Program-made: the position numbers and the translations under genes
Notes under the pieces: generated by a model
Told to the model about the DNA's origin: nothing
The model's input: only the letters and a program-made list of their open reading frames with translations
Databases searched by the model: none
Part shown: positions 26,485-35,643 of the stretch, piece by piece
Numbering within the stretch: position 1 is the first letter of the stretch
Layout: each line of letters begins with the position of its first letter
Assembly (NCBI RefSeq): GCF_020884755.1
Contig: NZ_BPWE01000003.1
Location: 1 to 64,000, forward strand
Reading direction: 5' to 3'
DNA length: 64,000 bases
Source of the DNA: Bifidobacterium mizhiense
Lineage (GTDB): Bacteria; Actinomycetota; Actinomycetes; Actinomycetales; Bifidobacteriaceae

Positions 26485-27771
26485 TTACATAATAGCGCGA
26501 GTCAGGGACTCTGACAGGAGCGAAACCTGCCAGGGACGGGCACCCTCCTGACGCAGGAAGTCGGCTACATCACGCTTCTCCGGTTGATCGGTCCAGCAGA
26601 GGTTGCGCAGGTAGCGGGGCTTGATCAGAATATCGTCGGGGGTGTTGGTCTGGCGTCCCACCTCTGTCACCGCCTTGCGCGCTGCCTCCAGCCTGGCATA
26701 TCGTTCCGGGTGGCGGTGCCGCCAGACCTGCATGGACTTGGGGGCGTTGGTCTCCTCACACCGCGGCTTGGGAGGCACAGGCAGCTCTTCGGTGGGCAGA
26801 TGCAACGCATCCAAAATGGCCTGTTTCCAGACTGAGGGTCTGACCCGGCGCTGGATGGGAGCATAGCGCTCGAACATGCGGTCCTGCTCACCGCCGGTGT
26901 GGATTCTGACCCGTTCGTTCAAGGATCTGATGGCTCGGAACTGGGCGTTGTTGCGGGGCTTGAGCCTGCCGGCCTCGATGATGGCCTTGTCGGGCAGGAG
27001 CAGCGTCGGAGCGATGTCGTTGCGCCGGGCCAGCTGGTCTCGGGTGGTCCACAGCGAACGGGCCACAGCAAGGCCTCGACGGTCATTGTGCAGGGCATTG
27101 ATATGCGAAATATGCCGCCAGGGCTGCTCGGGCTCCGGCTTGGGGATTTTTCCCTGCTCCAGCAGCCAGGTGAATTCCTGCCTGGCCCACTCATCCTTGC
27201 CGTGACGGCGCAGATCCTCCAGCTCGCACGATCGCACCTGATCCAGCAGCTCCACATCCAAGGCGGCGTAATTGCGCCAATCACGCGGCAGTGGGCGGTA
27301 GGACCAGTCTGCGGCGGAGTGCTCCTTGGCCAGGGTCAGCCCCAGATAGTGTGCGGTCACTGCAGACAGGCCGTAATGACCGAGATTAAGCATCCTGGCC
27401 GCCAGCTCGGAGTCGAAGAGCGATGAGGGCCTCATGCCCAGTGCGTAGAAGCCTGGCAGATCCTGGGGGGAGTCATGAATGATCCACTGGGCACCATCAA
27501 CGGCCTTATTGAATTCCGACCAGTCGCAGCCCGCCTGCGTCAGAGCCGGTGGGTCCAGCAGGAATATCCCCGCCCCCTGGCGCTTGAACTGGACCAGGTA
27601 GTCGTCGTGGCCATAGCGGAAGCCTGATGCGCGTTCAGCGTCCGCGGCCAGCGCACCACTCCCCTGGGACAGCAGCCGACATGCCCGGCGGTATCCGGCC
27701 ATATCGTCGATGACCGACGGTACACCCTGGGCGGGCTCTGAAAGCAGCTGCGTCTTAGGATCCGTGGTCAC
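26485..27771 (-). CDS. rnd: Ribonuclease D (3'-5' exoribonuclease with HRDC domain)
   Basis: 428 residues from GTG. DEDD-type exonuclease for tRNA and other RNA 3' ends. Exonuclease motifs visible: ADAERASGFRYG (motif I, D-x-E), a motif II region around LFDSELAARML, and NYAALDVELL (motif III, Y-x3-D). An HRDC-type helical region follows at about 200-310, and the remaining C terminus is actinobacterium-specific. The start lies downstream of a repeat-containing non-coding region; transcription continues towards tig with a 49-base gap. Confidence 0.9.
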   Translation of the reverse strand: MTTDPKTQLLSEPAQGVPSVIDDMAGYRRACRLLSQGSGALAADAERASGFRYGHDDYLVQFKRQGAGIFLLDPPALTQAGCDWSEFNKAVDGAQWIIHDSPQDLPGFYALGMRPSSLFDSELAARMLNLGHYGLSAVTAHYLGLTLAKEHSAADWSYRPLPRDWRNYAALDVELLDQVRSCELEDLRRHGKDEWARQEFTWLLEQGKIPKPEPEQPWRHISHINALHNDRRGLAVARSLWTTRDQLARRNDIAPTLLLPDKAIIEAGRLKPRNNAQFRAIRSLNERVRIHTGGEQDRMFERYAPIQRRVRPSVWKQAILDALHLPTEELPVPPKPRCEETNAPKSMQVWRHRHPERYARLEAARKAVTEVGRQTNTPDDILIKPRYLRNLCWTDQPEKRDVADFLRQEGARPWQVSLLSESLTRAIM

Positions 27772-28139
27772 CTGCGCTCAACCTCTTTTTTAGTTTGTCT
27801 TCCATAACGCTACCGGGCCGACCAGGCCCGGAAAACACTCGCCTGAAAGCATAGTCCATGGCCTCAACCCGCTGACAATCGTTTACCGAGCATGACTGGT
27901 CAGCAATTTATCGATTTACAGTGTCGGTCATCCATTGGATCCGCCACCCATTGGCTCTTCCAACCATTAAGTCGGTCATTCAGCGTGCAAGGCATTCAGT
28001 GAGTCGGTCGTTCGCTGATTGGCTGGCTGGCCTGCGCCCAAGCAAACAAAACTCCCCACGGCATCTGCCGTGAGGAGTCACAAGTTGATTATTCGGGTTG
28101 CTCCTAGGACCGCCCGGGAACCACAGTGGGTTCTGCGGC
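27772..28139. other. Non-coding region upstream of rnd with short repeats
   Basis: No gene is seen. It contains the pflA terminator (28051-28078), three copies of GTCGGTC (27923-27929, 27971-27977, 28003-28009), two copies of CCATTGG (27932-27938, 27948-27954) and a GC-rich hairpin CCGGGCC/GGCCCGG (27813-27831) in the presumed rnd leader. A weak promoter (TTGTCA with a TATGCT at 19-base spacing, minus strand) may serve rnd. Confidence 0.5.
28051..28078 (-). terminator. Rho-independent terminator after pflA
   Basis: Inverted repeat with ACTCC/GGAGT outer and CACGGCA/TGCCGTG inner arms, two-base loop, followed on the minus strand by TTTTGTTTG. Hairpin plus T-run in the right orientation for pflA. 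Confidence 0.85.
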
Positions 28140-29021
28140 TCAGTAAACTACGAAGCCGTGGGCCTCAAGCTGCTTCTTGACCCGATCCTTCAGGGCCGCC
28201 GAAGGGCCTTTGGCATCCTCCAGCGGGTAGGGGATGCGAAGCTCATGCCACTTGGGCCGTCCAAGCTGATGGAAGGGAAGCACATCAATGTGCTCGATGG
28301 CATCCTTGAACTGTTCGCACACCCGCGCGACGTTCTCGACGTTCTCCTCGGAGTCGGTCAGCCCCGGTACCAGCACGAAGCGAACCCAAATCTTGCTGCC
28401 ACGGGCAGCCAGACGCTTGCCGAATTCGATTGTGGGGGCCAACGTGCCGCCGGTCACCTTCTTGTAGGTGGCCTCGTCGCCGGATTTGACGTCCAGCAGA
28501 CACAGGTCGATATCGTCAATCATGGCATCGGTGTAGTTGCGATTGAGGAAGCCCGAGGTGTCCAGGCAGGTGTGGACGCCCATCTCCTTGGCAGCGCGAA
28601 AGACGCGTGAGACAAAGGCTGCCTGCATCATGGACTCGCCGCCGCTGAAGGTGATTCCTCCGCCTGTGCTCTTGAAGAGGTCCTGGTAACGGGCCACCTT
28701 ATCGATCATGGCCTGTAGGTATACGGGCTGACCATCGCGCATCTTCCAGGTGTCAGGATTCTGGCAGTACTGGCAGCGCAGGGGGCATCCGCTCATGAAG
28801 ACGGTCATCCTTGTGCCCGGCCCGTCCACTGAGGTATTGATGTCCCAGGAGTGAACAAATCCGATGTCGCCCGTGCGCAGGGCATTCATACGGTCGTGCC
28901 GGTCCAGTCCAATGGGCGATTCGAACCCCGAAAGGCCGCCCATCAGGGTCTGACTCTGGTAGACCTTGGATTCCTTGAGCATGTGCGGCTGTGTGGTATG
29001 GAAGGTGGTGGTCTCCGTCAT
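28140..29021 (-). CDS. pflA: Pyruvate formate-lyase activating enzyme (radical SAM)
   Basis: 293 residues. It uses S-adenosylmethionine and a [4Fe-4S] cluster to create the glycyl radical of PflB. The cluster motif CPLRCQYC (CxxxCxxC) is present in MSGCPLRCQYCQNPDTW, with GGGITFSGGE as the SAM-binding GGE segment. I use the ATG at 29021 with AGGAGG upstream, rather than 29084. The gene follows pflB behind a strong terminator-like hairpin, so expression is presumably lower than pflB. Confidence 0.95.
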   Translation of the reverse strand: MTETTTFHTTQPHMLKESKVYQSQTLMGGLSGFESPIGLDRHDRMNALRTGDIGFVHSWDINTSVDGPGTRMTVFMSGCPLRCQYCQNPDTWKMRDGQPVYLQAMIDKVARYQDLFKSTGGGITFSGGESMMQAAFVSRVFRAAKEMGVHTCLDTSGFLNRNYTDAMIDDIDLCLLDVKSGDEATYKKVTGGTLAPTIEFGKRLAARGSKIWVRFVLVPGLTDSEENVENVARVCEQFKDAIEHIDVLPFHQLGRPKWHELRIPYPLEDAKGPSAALKDRVKKQLEAHGFVVY

Positions 29022-29047
29022 TGGATCCTCCTGAAAAAGACGAAAAG

Positions 29048-29075
29048 GGGGCGGGGCCTTGGTGCGCCCCGCCCC
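29048..29075 (-). terminator. Terminator/attenuator between pflB and pflA
   Basis: GGGGCGGGGC (29048-29057) and GCCCCGCCCC (29066-29075) form a 10-base-pair GC stem with an 8-base loop, followed on the minus strand by CTTTTCGTCTTTTT. This is a complete intrinsic terminator inside the pfl operon, letting only part of the transcripts reach pflA. Confidence 0.85.
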
Positions 29076-29119
29076 ATGATTCACCGTCTCATCAACGGTT
29101 GACTATCGCACAAGGGCGA

Positions 29120-31495
29120 TCAGTCGGTCACCGCGCCCTGGTGGAAGGTGCGGGAGATCACGTCGAGCTGCTGCTCGCGGGTCAGCTTGACGAAGTTGAC
29201 GGCGTAGCCCGAGACACGCACGGTCAGGTGCGGGTACTTCTCGGGGTGCTCGACGGCATCCTCCAGCTGCTCCTTGCGCAGTACGTTGATGTTGGCGTGG
29301 TAGAGCCCGTGGCCGTTGCCGGCGTCCAGGATGCCCACCAGGTTGTTGATGCGCTCATCCTCGTCGCGGCCCAGGCCGTCAGGGGTGATCGTGTTGGTCA
29401 GCGAGATGCCGTCCAGGGCGTCGTCGTAGTCGATCTTGCCCACGGAGAACATGGAGGGCAACATGCCGTGCGAATCCATGCCGTTCTCGGGGTTGGCGCC
29501 GGGAGCGTACGGAGTGCCCTTCTTGTGGCCGGAGGGGAAGGACCCGGTGTTCTTGCCATACTCCACGTTGGAAGTAATGGTCAGGATGGACTGGGTCGGC
29601 ACAGCGCCACGGTAGACAGGCAGGCGCTTGATCTGGCCCATAACGGTGGAGACAGTCCACTTGGCCAGGTCGTCGGCGCGATCGTCGTCGTTGCCGTAGA
29701 CCGGGAACTCGCCGACGGTCTTGTAGTTGACGATCAGGTCGTCGTCAGCGCCCTCGACATACTCAGGGGTGCCCTTGGCATCCTTGTTGTAGATCGGGTA
29801 GACCTTGGCGTACTTGATAGCCGACAGGGAGTCAGCGGCGATGGACAGGCCGGACATGCCGCAACCCAGGGTGCGGTAGACCTCCTTGTCGTGCAGGGCC
29901 ATCTCAATGGACTCGTAGTCGTACTTATCGTGCATGTAGTGGATGATGTTCAGGGCCTCGACATAGGTCTCGCTCAGCCACTCCAGGGCCTTCTCGTAAT
30001 TGTCCTTGACCTCTTGGAAGTCCAGAGAACCGTCTTCCTTGGGGGTGACAGGCTTGATCACGTCCTTGTCGATGACCTGCATGCCGGTCATCTCGTCACG
30101 GCCGCCGTTCATGGCGTAGAGCAGGGCCTTGGCGGAGTTGACGCGAGCGCCGAAGAACTGCATCTGCTTGCCGACCCTCATGGGGGACACGCAGCAGGCG
30201 ATGGCAGCGTCATCGCCCCAGTGGGCGCGAATGTCCTTGTCGGACTCGTACTGGATGGCGGAGGTGTCGATGGAGATACGGGCGCAGAAGCGCTTGTAGC
30301 CCTCAGGCAGCTTCGGATCCCAGAAGATGGTGATGTTGGGCTCGGGGCCGGGTCCAAGGTGCTCCAGGGTCAGGGTTGCCAGCAGACGGAAGGAGGTCTT
30401 GGTGACCATGGGCCTGCCGTCATCGCCGAAGCCAGCGTCGGACCAGGTGGCCCAATAGGGGTCGCCCGAGAAGATGTTGTCGTAGTCCTTGGTCCGCAGG
30501 AAGCGCACGATGCGCAACTTCATCACGATGTTGTCGATGATCTCCTGGGCATCGGTCTCGTCGATCAGGCCAGCGGCCAGATCACGCTCGAAGTAGACGT
30601 CGAAGAATGCGGACAGACGGCCGATGGACATGGCGGCGCCGTCCTGGCTCTTGACCGAGGCCAGGTAGGCCATGTAGGTCCACTGGACAGCTTCCTTGGC
30701 GTTCATGGCAGGACGGCTCAGATCCAGGCCGTACTCCTTCCCCAGGTTCAGCAGCTGCTTCAGAGCCTTGATCTGCTCGGCGTGCTCCTCACGGAAGCGG
30801 ATCCAGTGCTCGATCTCTTCCTCGGTGAAGTCGTTGCGGTAAGGAATCGAATCCTTGTCGGCCTTCTTGCGGGCAATCAGCTCGTCAATGCCGTAGAGGG
30901 CCACACGACGGTAGTCGCCAATGATGCGGCCACGGCCGTAAGCATCGGGCAGACCGGTCAGAATCTTGTTGTGGCGGGCCAGCTTGATCCTCTTGGTGTA
31001 AACGTCGAAGACGCCATCGTTGTGGGTCTTGCGATACCGGGTGAAGATCTTCTTGACCTCGGGGTCGGGCTCCTTGCCGGCCTCCTTGAGGGCCTGCTCA
31101 ACCATGCGCCAGCCGCCGTAGGGCATCATCGCACGCTTGCAGGGCACGTCGGTCTGTATGCCGACGATCACGTCATCCTGAGTCTCGCCGGCAGGCTTGC
31201 CGTCGATGTATCCGGCCGGGAAGGCGTCAATGCCCGCCGGAGTGTGGGTGTCCACGTCGTAGACGCGCTGCTTGCGCTCCACGGCGAGGAAATTGTCATC
31301 CAGGTAGTTCCACAGGAACTTGGTCTTCTCTGTGGCCGGTGCCAGGAAGGATTCGTCACCGGTGTACGGAGTGTAGTTCTTTTGAATGAAGTCGCGAACG
31401 TCGATGTCTTTCTTCCAGTCCTCGCCCTTGAAGCCCTTCCAAGCCTTGGCTTGCAGCTCTGCGGGAGAGACGGTGTTGGTCTCAACTGCTGTCAT
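29120..31495 (-). CDS. pflB: Formate C-acetyltransferase (pyruvate formate-lyase)
   Basis: 791 residues. Glycyl-radical enzyme converting pyruvate and CoA to acetyl-CoA and formate, central to acetate/formate/ethanol fermentation in bifidobacteria. The catalytic cysteine pair is Cys434-Cys435 in IACCVSPM, and the radical glycine Gly763 in VSGYAV near the C terminus. The ATG at 31495 with AAGGAG six bases upstream is preferred to an in-frame TTG at 31501. Upstream lie a poor -35 with a good -10 and a CRP-type palindrome, suggesting activator control. Confidence 0.97.
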   Translation of the reverse strand: MTAVETNTVSPAELQAKAWKGFKGEDWKKDIDVRDFIQKNYTPYTGDESFLAPATEKTKFLWNYLDDNFLAVERKQRVYDVDTHTPAGIDAFPAGYIDGKPAGETQDDVIVGIQTDVPCKRAMMPYGGWRMVEQALKEAGKEPDPEVKKIFTRYRKTHNDGVFDVYTKRIKLARHNKILTGLPDAYGRGRIIGDYRRVALYGIDELIARKKADKDSIPYRNDFTEEEIEHWIRFREEHAEQIKALKQLLNLGKEYGLDLSRPAMNAKEAVQWTYMAYLASVKSQDGAAMSIGRLSAFFDVYFERDLAAGLIDETDAQEIIDNIVMKLRIVRFLRTKDYDNIFSGDPYWATWSDAGFGDDGRPMVTKTSFRLLATLTLEHLGPGPEPNITIFWDPKLPEGYKRFCARISIDTSAIQYESDKDIRAHWGDDAAIACCVSPMRVGKQMQFFGARVNSAKALLYAMNGGRDEMTGMQVIDKDVIKPVTPKEDGSLDFQEVKDNYEKALEWLSETYVEALNIIHYMHDKYDYESIEMALHDKEVYRTLGCGMSGLSIAADSLSAIKYAKVYPIYNKDAKGTPEYVEGADDDLIVNYKTVGEFPVYGNDDDRADDLAKWTVSTVMGQIKRLPVYRGAVPTQSILTITSNVEYGKNTGSFPSGHKKGTPYAPGANPENGMDSHGMLPSMFSVGKIDYDDALDGISLTNTITPDGLGRDEDERINNLVGILDAGNGHGLYHANINVLRKEQLEDAVEHPEKYPHLTVRVSGYAVNFVKLTREQQLDVISRTFHQGAVTD

Positions 31496-31551
31496 AGTCA
31501 ACTCCTTGTTGATATGGTCAATGGCGCTTCCTCACACCACTGTCACTTTCA

Positions 31552-31579
31552 AGTATAGGGTGCGCACTACCACGAGAAA
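31552..31579 (-). promoter_or_regulatory. Probable pflB promoter
   Basis: Minus strand TTTCTC - 16 bases - TATACT (-10 at 31552-31557). The -10 is good and the -35 poor, the usual pattern for an activator-dependent promoter. The predicted transcript would start about 50 bases before the pflB ATG. Confidence 0.5.
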
Positions 31580-31590
31580 CCGAAACGCGA

Positions 31591-31606
31591 CGTGAGCTAT
31601 ATCACA
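31591..31606 (-). promoter_or_regulatory. CRP/GlxR-type palindrome upstream of pflB
   Basis: TGTGA-TATAGC-TCACG on the minus strand matches TGTGA-N6-TCACA in nine of ten fixed positions. It is centred roughly 50-60 bases upstream of the predicted transcription start, where class I activators bind. The same motif precedes gldA. Confidence 0.6.
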
Positions 31607-31737
31607 CTAAGGACAGACTCGCAATGGACGCCACGCCCATATCTTGCAAACTCGCCCGGCACACCGTCTGAGTCCCGATTCGTTCTGCCTGAATGGCCGA
31701 CTGGTCGTTAACGCTAGTGAGCGATCCAGCAGGAGCT

Positions 31738-31974
31738 TCATCTGTCAGCTGATGACTGTCCCTGCCCAGGGTCTCCCTCCCAGGCCTGCCGCCAGCGACG
31801 GTCTTCTTCATCCCATTCCTTGTTCCGGCGCTTGGCGATCTTCCAGGCATCGAGGGCCTCCTGCCTGCTGCGGTAGGGGCCCATCCGCCTGTCCTGGGGA
31901 GACAGCTTGCCCTGTTCGGGTTCGCCGGTGACGGTGTTGAAGTACCAGGCCGTCCTCTCCTGTTCGGAACCCAT
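31738..31974 (-). CDS. Small conserved actinobacterial protein, unknown function
   Basis: 78 residues, highly charged. The AWYFNTVTGEPEQGK and RMGPYRSRQEALDAWKIAKRRN segments look like a compact SPOR-like or DUF-type fold found in actinobacteria, where a substrate would be read as text for peptidoglycan only by analogy. It is coupled to nadE: an ATG at 31983 overlaps the nadE stop as ATGA, and the ATG at 31974 has AGGGA nine bases upstream; either may be used. Function unknown. Confidence 0.7.
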   Translation of the reverse strand: MGSEQERTAWYFNTVTGEPEQGKLSPQDRRMGPYRSRQEALDAWKIAKRRNKEWDEEDRRWRQAWEGDPGQGQSSADR

Positions 31975-31979
31975 GGTGA

Positions 31980-33659
31980 TCATTCCCTGAAGGCGTTGGT
32001 GACAGGCAGCCGACGGTCCCGGCCGAAGGCCAGGGAGGTGACCTTGGGCCCCAGCGGGTACTGACGCCGCTTCCACTCGGCTCGATCCACCAGCCGCATG
32101 ACCGTGTCGACCATGTCGGGATCGAAGCCATCGGCCAGAAGGTCGGCCCGACCATGCGCATGCTCGATGTATGCCTCGAGAACCTTGTCAAGCAGGCTGT
32201 AGTCGGGCAGGGAATCAGAGTCCTTCTGCCCTTGGCGCAGCTCGGCCGAAGGCGGCTTGACGATGGAATTGACCGGAATGGGCTCACGTTCGTCCCGTGC
32301 CTGGGCCTGGGCGTTGCGCCAGCGGGCCAGCTGCCAGACCCGGGTCTTGAGCAGATCCTTGATGGGCGCGTAGCCTCCGACTGCATCGCCATAAATAGTT
32401 GAATAACCGCAAGCCAGCTCGGACTTGTTGCCTGTGGCTAGGGCCAGAAGCCCCTCGGCATTGGCGTAGGCCATGACAATGATGCCGCGTATCCGGGCCT
32501 GCAGGTTCTCCTCAGCCACCCCTTCCAGATGCAGCTGCCCTTGGAAGGCATTGAATTCCGGGCCTATGGCTTGGACCACGTAACGCACGCCCAGACGCTG
32601 GGCCAGGTCGGCAGCATCATCCCGGGAACCTTCCGAGGAGTAACGGCTGGGCATGGAAATGCCGCGCACATGCTCTCCCCCGCAGGCATCGGCGGCCATG
32701 GTGGCCACCAGGGCCGAGTCGATTCCGCCTGAGAGCCCCAGGCACACGCCAGTGAAGTGATTCTTGGCCATATAGTCTTGTAGCCCCAGCACGCAGGCCC
32801 GATAGACCTCCTCGTCTCCAGGCATCTCTTCGGCCATGCATGACTTGCTGGGCATTGGGCGCTCCCCTCGTGCAGGCAAGGTCCACGTGGACAGATCCTG
32901 GACGAACCTGGGCGAGCGCTCCAGCAGGGTGCCATCCTGGTCCACCACAAAGCTGCCGCCGTCGAAGACCAGATCGTCCTGCCCGCCCACCTGGTTCAGG
33001 TAGAGCAGAGGCGCACCGACCTGTTTGGCCCGGCGAGCCGCCAGCTCGTAGCGGACATGCCCCTTGCCCTCCTCGAAGGGTGAGCCGTTGATGGTCACCA
33101 GGAGGTCGATGTCCCGGCCAGCCAGGTCGCTGATGGGATCGCCCTCCTGCCAGATGTCCTCGCAGATAGCCAGCCCTATCCGGTGCCCCTGCACCTCCAG
33201 GACCACGGTTCTGTCCCCCGGAGTAAAAATCCTGTACTCGTCGAAGACTCCGTAGTTGGGCAGGAAGTGCTTGTCGTAGCCAGCTTCGACGCGACCCTGG
33301 TGCAGGACTACCAGCCGGTTGCGAGGCCGGTCCTGCTCCGTATCGGTACCAACGGTCCCCACGATCACATGCAAATGGCCCAGACCCTGCTCGTCCAGCT
33401 CCCGGGCCAGACGGTCGGCCCGGGACCAGGCGGCCCGACGGAAGCTGGCGCGAAATGCCAGGTCCTCGATCGGGTAACCGGTCAGGCTCATCTCAGGAAA
33501 GACCACCAGGGTCGCCCCCTGCTTAGCTGCCTTATGGGAGTAATCCATAATAATGTCGGCGTTGCCGTCAAGATCGCCCACACAGGTGTCGATCTGAGCC
33601 AGAGCCACCAGCAGATCGCCATTCCGCCGCGGCTGTTCGTCTTGTATGCCCATACCCAT
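31980..33659 (-). CDS. nadE: NAD+ synthase, glutamine-hydrolysing
   Basis: 559 residues. N-terminal nitrilase-fold glutaminase domain (FPEMSLTGYP with the Glu, AICEDIW with the nucleophile Cys) supplies ammonia to the C-terminal synthetase domain (PP-loop SGGIDSALVATMA at about residue 297). It converts deamido-NAD, the product of NadD, into NAD. The ATG at 33659 is used since the frame upstream lies over the end region of the MFS transporter gene's tail and has no family similarity. Coupled to the small protein that follows. Confidence 0.94.
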   Translation of the reverse strand: MGMGIQDEQPRRNGDLLVALAQIDTCVGDLDGNADIIMDYSHKAAKQGATLVVFPEMSLTGYPIEDLAFRASFRRAAWSRADRLARELDEQGLGHLHVIVGTVGTDTEQDRPRNRLVVLHQGRVEAGYDKHFLPNYGVFDEYRIFTPGDRTVVLEVQGHRIGLAICEDIWQEGDPISDLAGRDIDLLVTINGSPFEEGKGHVRYELAARRAKQVGAPLLYLNQVGGQDDLVFDGGSFVVDQDGTLLERSPRFVQDLSTWTLPARGERPMPSKSCMAEEMPGDEEVYRACVLGLQDYMAKNHFTGVCLGLSGGIDSALVATMAADACGGEHVRGISMPSRYSSEGSRDDAADLAQRLGVRYVVQAIGPEFNAFQGQLHLEGVAEENLQARIRGIIVMAYANAEGLLALATGNKSELACGYSTIYGDAVGGYAPIKDLLKTRVWQLARWRNAQAQARDEREPIPVNSIVKPPSAELRQGQKDSDSLPDYSLLDKVLEAYIEHAHGRADLLADGFDPDMVDTVMRLVDRAEWKRRQYPLGPKVTSLAFGRDRRLPVTNAFRE

Positions 33660-33741
33660 GATTCTAAACCGTGCCGGGCCGGCCAGCGGGCAAATAGTTC
33701 CGTGCGGGGAGGGACCCGGGAAAAGCGGGATCGCGGACGCC

Positions 33742-35436
33742 TCAGACCTTGTCGGCGCCAGCCTTGCGGGCGGCCCGACGCACCAGCACCGAGGCAACCA
33801 GTCCCACGAGAAGCAGCAGGACTGCAAAGCCCATGGCCCACTGGGCGCCCTGGGTGAATCCCTCGGTCAGGGCATTGGTCACCTGAGGACCCAGGGCTCC
33901 CAGCCGACCCCGTGTGCCCTGGGCACGCAGGCCGACGATGGCATTCCCGGCAGAGGACTGAACGGATCTGACCAGGCCATCGGCCATCTGCGCCGAGATC
34001 CCCTTGAGCGCCGTCAGATGCCTTGGCAGCACCAGGCTCAGAGCCAGGGAGAGGGCGGAACCGGAGACTGCAGCACCCAGGGCGGTCCCCCACTGACGAA
34101 TGGTGGACTGGGTGGCCGAAGCCTGGCCGGACTGGGCCACCGGAACACCGGAAAGCACCAGGCTGGTCAGCTGTGCCGAGGCAAAGCCCAGGCCGGCACC
34201 GTAGATGATCAGAGTCAGGGTCATAGGCCAGACCGGCACCGACCCGCGCATGAGCAGAAGGGACAGGGCCACGCCGATGATCTCCATCAGCAGGCCCGTC
34301 TGCACCGTGCCGCCGGCCCCAAGACGGGCTGAGACCACCCGGGCCAGACCGCCCGAAACAACTGACCCCAGAGCCATGACGCCCAGGATGGATCCGGCCC
34401 CCAGTGGACTCAGGCCTCTGGCGTTGATCAGGTAGAGGGGCAGGATGAACATGACTGCGAACTGACCAGCGTTGACGATGGCGGCCGTCAGGTTGCCCCA
34501 GCCGAAAGTGCCGATGGCGAACATGGAAACGTCCAGGATAACCATCCTGCCCCTGCGCGCCCTGGCCAGCTCGGTCATCGCAAAGGCGGCCAGCAGGACC
34601 AACCCCAGGAGCAGACTGACCGGGGCCGGCGACAGCGGTGCCGATGCGGACCAGTGCAGAGGGCCCAAATCGAGTGCAGCGCGGGGACGCCACCAGCCGT
34701 AGGTCTGCCCCTCGATCAGCGCAAAGACCACCAGAGCCGACCCCAGGGCCGAAAGGAGTATGCCCTTCCAGTCGGCAAGCATCCCCCACCGGTCGCCCGT
34801 TTGCCGGGGCGCTGACTTGGTCTCGGGCACAAAGACTGCGCTGGCCAGGAGGACGATCAGGCCCAGGGGCAGATTGACCAGGAAAATCCACCGCCATCCG
34901 ATGGTGCTGGTGAAGACCCCGCCTAGGAAGGGGCCGACCGCCGCAGCGGATGACATGACGGCCCCCCAGATGCCGAAAGCAGTGGCCCGGTGCCGGCCCC
35001 GGAAGGTGGCGGACACGGTAGACAGGGTGGAAGGCATGACCAGGGAGCCGCCGATTCCCTGAACAAGCCGGGCCAGAAGCAGCATTGTGCCGGAGGAGGC
35101 CGATGCGGCGAAGACGGAACCCAGCACAAAGATGACCGTGCCCACCTGCAGGATCCGCTTGCGTCCGATCATGTCCCCCAGTCGACCGGAAGGCAGGAGC
35201 AGGGCCGCCAGGACGATGCTGTAGAGGGCGGTCACCCACTGGGCCTGAGCCAGGTTGATGTGGATGGCAGCGATGATGGAGGGGATGGAGACGTTGACGA
35301 TGGACGAATCCAGCACAATCATCGCCAGACCCAGGGCCAGCACCCAGAGGGCACGCCAGGGCGGTGCTGCCTCCTGAGACTCTTGACGGATCTTCTGGCT
35401 GCCCATCTTCACGTCCGCACTTGCCGATCCGGTCAT
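33742..35436 (-). CDS. MFS drug-efflux transporter, DHA2 (14-TM) family
   Basis: 564 residues with 14 predicted membrane segments. MFS motif A is in GRLGDMIGRKRIL and motif C-like GxxxGPxxGG as VGPFLGGVFT, typical of EmrB/QacA proton-drug antiporters. The ATG at 35436 is preceded by GGGGAG; an in-frame ATG at 35508 lies upstream of the mapped promoter and is rejected. Divergent from a TetR regulator with a palindromic operator over the -10 of this gene, so it is very likely repressed by that regulator and induced by a toxic compound. Substrate unknown. Confidence 0.9.
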   Translation of the reverse strand: MTGSASADVKMGSQKIRQESQEAAPPWRALWVLALGLAMIVLDSSIVNVSIPSIIAAIHINLAQAQWVTALYSIVLAALLLPSGRLGDMIGRKRILQVGTVIFVLGSVFAASASSGTMLLLARLVQGIGGSLVMPSTLSTVSATFRGRHRATAFGIWGAVMSSAAAVGPFLGGVFTSTIGWRWIFLVNLPLGLIVLLASAVFVPETKSAPRQTGDRWGMLADWKGILLSALGSALVVFALIEGQTYGWWRPRAALDLGPLHWSASAPLSPAPVSLLLGLVLLAAFAMTELARARRGRMVILDVSMFAIGTFGWGNLTAAIVNAGQFAVMFILPLYLINARGLSPLGAGSILGVMALGSVVSGGLARVVSARLGAGGTVQTGLLMEIIGVALSLLLMRGSVPVWPMTLTLIIYGAGLGFASAQLTSLVLSGVPVAQSGQASATQSTIRQWGTALGAAVSGSALSLALSLVLPRHLTALKGISAQMADGLVRSVQSSAGNAIVGLRAQGTRGRLGALGPQVTNALTEGFTQGAQWAMGFAVLLLLVGLVASVLVRRAARKAGADKV

Positions 35437-35465
35437 CGGAGCTCCCCTCACCCTGGTCTGCGAAT

Positions 35466-35490
35466 TTTTTGCGACTATACGTCGCGAAAA
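35466..35490. promoter_or_regulatory. Palindromic operator, probable TetR site
   Basis: GCGAC-TATAC-GTCGC (35471-35485) is an inverted repeat with 5-base arms, extended by T/A-rich flanks with one mismatch. It covers the -10 of the MFS promoter and lies between the divergent MFS and TetR genes. Confidence 0.7.
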
Positions 35491-35502
35491 CTCGTCTGGC
35501 AA
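35474..35502 (-). promoter_or_regulatory. Promoter of the MFS exporter
   Basis: Minus strand TTGCCA (35497-35502), exactly 17 bases, TATAGT (35474-35479). This is one of the best sigma-70-type promoters in the window. The operator palindrome overlaps its -10. Confidence 0.7.
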
Positions 35503-35643
35503 GTTCACTCTGCGCGGACAAGCCGCACGCTGAACCAGTCCTGACAGCTTGGTTCCTCAGCAAATAGGCCATATCATATGCCCCAAGACCGGCCCGGCCC
35601 GATTCCCAATCGCTGCACCCAGGAGGCCGGACCAAGGAGAACC

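Noticed and set aside
28991-31558. 855-codon open frame opposite pflB
   Set aside because: Mirror of a highly conserved gene, repetitive Val/Leu/Gly/Asp composition, no recognisable fold.
33488-35635. 715-codon open frame overlapping nadE and the DHA2 exporter in another frame
   Set aside because: Lies over two genuine genes and shows no domain; removing the true frames leaves no independent evidence.
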